Shown here piece after piece: positions 5,408 to 7,472 of a stretch of DNA of 7,472 nucleotides. The DNA is from Pedobacter sp. (GTDB lineage: Bacteria; Bacteroidota; Bacteroidia; Sphingobacteriales; Sphingobacteriaceae): assembly GCA_004295885.1 (NCBI GenBank), contig SEDG01000240.1, positions 1 through 7,472 of the forward strand, written 5' to 3'. The notes under the pieces are model-generated. The model was not told the origin of the DNA. It saw nothing but the letters and a program-made list of their open reading frames with translations, and made no database searches. Every line of letters begins with the position of its first letter. The stretch's first letter is position 1. Position numbers and translations under genes: made by a program.

Positions 5408-5818
5408 TTATTTGAATCTTTTACTGAAATCAGCCAAGCTCTGTTTGCTCAACTGTTCAATCAGTATCAATTCTGTGTCGTTATATAAACTATTTAAATG
5501 TTCATTTATGTCTTTTCCAACAGGACATTTCGGATTGGGTGTGTTTTTCTGATGCCCTAGAAAAGACGCCTGCCTTACACTTTTATAAACCTCTCCCAAA
5601 GTGATATCATTTGAAGATATCGCTAATAAAGAACCTCCATTTTTACCTTCCTTGCTTTGAACAAATCCATGGTTTCGAAGATTTATTAGTTCTTTTCTCA
5701 CCAAAACAGGATTGATATTTATACTTCCCGCCAAATATTCTGAAGACAGCAATTCACCATTAGCTTTATCAAGCAAGGTTAAAATATGCAAAGCGATGGC
5801 AAATCTTCCGTTATTCAT
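5408..5818 (-). CDS. Rrf2 family transcriptional regulator (YwnA-like)
   Basis: This 136-residue DNA-binding protein is of the Rrf2 family. Residues 1-65 form the winged helix-turn-helix: NGRFAIALHILTLL (3-16), recognition region SSEYLAGSININPVLVRKELINL (25-47) and the wing KEGKNGGSLLA (57-67). A dimerisation helix follows at about 105-133. Iron-sulfur members such as IscR and NsrR carry three Cys, whereas this protein has only Cys98, in NPKCPVGKDI. That motif is shared with B. subtilis YwnA as I remember it, so a thiol-based or no redox sensor is more likely than a cluster. The gene stands 110 bases upstream of the oxidoreductase on the same strand. A TTTG-N19-TACATTTG promoter precedes it, and a palindrome overlaps the expected start site, pointing to autorepression. 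The gene is intact, unlike its likely target. Confidence 0.93.
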   Translation of the reverse strand: MNNGRFAIALHILTLLDKANGELLSSEYLAGSININPVLVRKELINLRNHGFVQSKEGKNGGSLLAISSNDITLGEVYKSVRQASFLGHQKNTPNPKCPVGKDINEHLNSLYNDTELILIEQLSKQSLADFSKRFK

Positions 5819-5839
5819 CTGTAATTATTTTTATTACAG
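5819..5839. promoter_or_regulatory. Probable Rrf2 operator, autoregulatory site
   Basis: CTGTAAT-N7-ATTACAG is a perfect 7-bp inverted repeat with a 7-base spacer, directly before the regulator ATG (5818). It covers the predicted transcription start (about 5835-5838), which fits repression by blocking polymerase. The core of 19 bases matches the site at 5372-5390 in 16 positions. Confidence 0.78.
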
Positions 5840-5841
5840 TA

Positions 5842-5872
5842 CAAATGTATAAACAAAATTTGTAAATCCAAA
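5842..5872 (-). promoter_or_regulatory. Promoter of the Rrf2 regulator gene
   Basis: On the minus strand TTTG (5872-5869), a 19-base spacer and TACATTTG (5849-5842) give a full match to the Bacteroidota promoter consensus TTTG-N19-TAnnTTTG. The predicted start lies 4-7 bases further, inside the palindrome at 5819-5839, leaving a leader of about 18-20 bases. Confidence 0.8.
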
Positions 5873-5884
5873 TTTAAATGGAAG

Positions 5885-6106
5885 ATGAAAATTGTTGGAT
5901 TGTTGTGTACAATAGGATATGCAATTTATACTTTAATAGCTGCAAAAGCCGTTGTTAAACAAACTGGGTTGCAACGGAAATCCCATGGCTTTTTTCAGGG
6001 ATTGCAGCGTAAAACGGGACTGATTTTGCCACTTATTACTGCCTTTCGTTTTCAAAAAATAGAATTGAAAACAGGCCTAAAAAATCGTATTTTTGCAGCG
6101 AAATGA
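5885..6106 (+). CDS. Doubtful small reading frame, 73 codons
   Basis: The frame runs from ATG 5885 to TGA 6106. Its stop overlaps the ABC-F start by four bases (ATGA). Residues 3-24 are hydrophobic (VGLLCTIGYAIYTLIAAKAV) and could be a membrane segment. The remainder is basic. The second half reads through the duplicated TTGCARCGKAAA motif (5969-5980 and 6002-6013) and through the ABC-F promoter, which argues against coding there. I do not recognise the protein. The start also lies only 12 bases beyond the -33 box of the divergent regulator promoter. It may be a true small membrane protein, the head of a decayed gene, or chance. Confidence 0.25.
   Translation: MKIVGLLCTIGYAIYTLIAAKAVVKQTGLQRKSHGFFQGLQRKTGLILPLITAFRFQKIELKTGLKNRIFAAK
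5965..6013. repeat. Short duplicated motif TTGCARCGKAAA with hairpin
   Basis: TTGCAACGGAAA (5969-5980) and TTGCAGCGTAAA (6002-6013) are 33 bases apart and agree in 10 of 12 positions, each preceded by a G-rich run. Between them, ATCCC (5980-5984) plus TG can pair with CA plus GGGAT (5998-6002), with one bulged base. The wording recalls a repeat with GGGATTGCAGCGGAAA that I remember from Flavobacterium/Pedobacter intergenic regions, so this may be a decayed copy. Confidence 0.45.
6065..6095 (+). promoter_or_regulatory. Promoter of the ABC-F gene
   Basis: TTG (6065-6067), a 20-base spacer and TATTTTTG (6088-6095) fit the Bacteroidota consensus well. The predicted start site at about 6100-6102 is one to three bases before the ATG at 6103, so the mRNA would be leaderless or nearly so. 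Confidence 0.72.
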
Positions 6107-7472
6107 TTTCTATAAACGACTTAACCTTCCTAATTGGCTCTAGAGCCTTATACGACGAAGCAAACTGGCACATTAAACCAGGCGACAGAGTAGGACTAAT
6201 CGGTGCTAATGGTACTGGTAAGTCTACTTTACTTAAAATTATTGTTGGCGAATATGCACCATCTTCTGGTAGTATTTCGATGGCAAAGGATTTAAAAATT
6301 GGTTATTTAAATCAAGATTTACTTTCTTACGAGTCTCATCATACCATTTTGCACGTAGCAATGGAGGCTTTCGAGCGCCAAAATCAACTTCATGATGAAA
6401 TTGAAGAGCTTTTAAAACAAATTGAAACTGATTATAGTGAGGATGTATTATACAAACTAAGCGATAAACAACAAGAGTTTGAAGCTTTAGATGGTTATAA
6501 TATCGAATACCGTGCAAACGAGATTTTAGCAGGTTTAGGTTTTAGTACCGAAGACCAACACCGTCCGTTAAACACCTTTTCTGGAGGTTGGAGAATGCGT
6601 GTAATGTTGGCTAAAATCCTTTTACAAACTCCAGACATTTTATTACTGGATGAGCCTACCAACCATATGGACTTACCTTCAATTAAATGGTTAGAGAACT
6701 ATTTAGGAAGTTTTGAAGGTGCAATTGTAATTGTGTCTCACGATAGGTATTTCTTAGATAAAATTGTTCGTAAAACTGTTGAATCTAGAAAGGGAAAGTT
6801 AACTGTATATGCAGGAAACTATTCATTCTATGTTGAAGAGAAATCTTTACGTGGCGAAATTCAAAAAGGAGAATTTAAAAATCAGCAAGCCAAAATTAAG
6901 CAAGAAGAAAAGCTAATTGAGCGTTTTAAAGCTAAGGCGAGTAAGGCAAAAATGGCGCAAAGCAGGATGAAAGCGCTGGATAAAATGGAGCGTGTAGAAG
7001 ATGTTGATGATGATAACCCGACTGTAAACTTTAGCTTCAAATTCTCTAAACCAAGTGGCAGACACGTTATTAAAGTTGATAATGTGACTAAGGCATATCC
7101 AAATATTGAGATTTTAGAAGATGCTGATGGGCTGATTGAAAAAGGCGATAAAATTGCTTTAATTGGTGCCAACGGTAAAGGTAAATCTACTTTGTTAAGA
7201 ATGATTGCTGGAGCAGAAGGTTTTACTGGAAAAATTGAAACTGGACATAACGTAACCACCACTTTCTTTGCACAGCACCAGTTAGAATCATTGCATTTAG
7301 AAAATACAATTTTAGAAGAATTACAAGCATTTGCGCCTAAACATACAGACACAGAATTACGTTCTATTTTAGGGTGTTTCTTGTTTACTGGCGATGATGT
7401 TTTCAAAAAAATCAAGGTTTTATCTGGAGGGGAAAAATCTAGAGTTGCTTTGGCGAAATCATTAACTACGGA
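6103..7472 (+). CDS. ABC-F family ATP-binding protein (partial, cut at the window end)
   Basis: The first 456 codons of a soluble tandem ATPase of the ABC-F group (Uup/YheS/EttA-like). ABC-F proteins lack membrane domains; known members bind the ribosomal E site and act in translation or antibiotic protection. Domain 1 has Walker A GANGTGKST (34-42), signature SGGWR (160-164), Walker B ILLLDEPTNHMD (179-190) with Glu184, and the His switch SHDRYF (212-217). A charged, Lys-rich inter-domain linker (about 246-305) corresponds to the P-site tRNA-interaction region. Domain 2 starts near 322 with Walker A GANGKGKST (355-363) and signature LSGGEKS (440-446); its Walker B lies beyond the window. The linker is of ordinary length, which favours a housekeeping factor over a resistance protein; this is inference. 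ATG 6103 opens the frame 8 bases after the -7 box. Confidence 0.95.
   Translation, partial: MISINDLTFLIGSRALYDEANWHIKPGDRVGLIGANGTGKSTLLKIIVGEYAPSSGSISMAKDLKIGYLNQDLLSYESHHTILHVAMEAFERQNQLHDEIEELLKQIETDYSEDVLYKLSDKQQEFEALDGYNIEYRANEILAGLGFSTEDQHRPLNTFSGGWRMRVMLAKILLQTPDILLLDEPTNHMDLPSIKWLENYLGSFEGAIVIVSHDRYFLDKIVRKTVESRKGKLTVYAGNYSFYVEEKSLRGEIQKGEFKNQQAKIKQEEKLIERFKAKASKAKMAQSRMKALDKMERVEDVDDDNPTVNFSFKFSKPSGRHVIKVDNVTKAYPNIEILEDADGLIEKGDKIALIGANGKGKSTLLRMIAGAEGFTGKIETGHNVTTTFFAQHQLESLHLENTILEELQAFAPKHTDTELRSILGCFLFTGDDVFKKIKVLSGGEKSRVALAKSLTT

Noticed and set aside
6882..7415. Long minus-strand reading frame of 177 codons, and a shorter one at 6239-6517
   Set aside because: Both are antisense to the ABC-F gene, whose frame is open throughout and carries all expected ATPase motifs.

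Overview
The window is AT-rich and looks like chromosomal DNA of a Bacteroidota bacterium, most likely of the Sphingobacteriaceae (Pedobacter-like). The evidence is the absence of Shine-Dalgarno sites, several promoters of the TTTG/TAnnTTTG type, Bacteroidota-style protein families, and intergenic low-complexity and REP-like repeats. The genus is an inference from sequence style, not from a database search.

Layout. Positions 1-395 hold a tRNA-Cys(GCA) gene with its own promoter, followed by a 59-codon gene for a very basic small protein and a clear intrinsic terminator. Positions 563-1622 hold two accessory plus-strand genes: a YdeI/OmpD-associated family protein and an AHSA1-type SRPBCC protein. 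A REP-like inverted repeat lies at about 1664-1790. Positions 1888-3050 form a compact plus-strand operon of three small genes: a STAS/SEC14-like (DUF7793-type) protein, a DUF1801 protein and a GNAT acetyltransferase. Positions 3125-3721 encode a zinc-ribbon protein with one membrane segment, whose conserved N-terminus has no canonical start codon.

The middle part is on the minus strand. Positions 3746-4637 are a broken pyrD (class 2 dihydroorotate dehydrogenase) with an internal, out-of-frame loss of about 45 codons. Positions 4780-5297 are a broken NAD(P)-binding oxidoreductase of the YwnB/NmrA type, again with an out-of-frame internal loss of about 40 codons. Positions 5408-5818 encode an intact Rrf2-family regulator of the YwnA type. 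Two 19-bp palindromes of the form TGTAAY-N7-RTTACA lie in front of the regulator and in front of the oxidoreductase. They are very probably the operators of this regulator. One overlaps the predicted start site of the regulator's own good promoter, so autoregulation is likely.

The right end (6103-7472) is the first 456 codons of an ABC-F family ATPase, cut by the window end. Its promoter lies so close to the ATG that the mRNA should be leaderless or nearly so. Between it and the regulator is a doubtful small reading frame (5885-6106), partly made of a short duplicated motif.

No stretch longer than 300 bases lacks a gene. I see no CRISPR, phage, transposase or defence system. The points most worth following are the Rrf2 operator pair, the two neighbouring out-of-frame deletions (real decay or assembly error), the zinc-ribbon gene without a normal start codon, and the tRNA/small-protein transcription unit.
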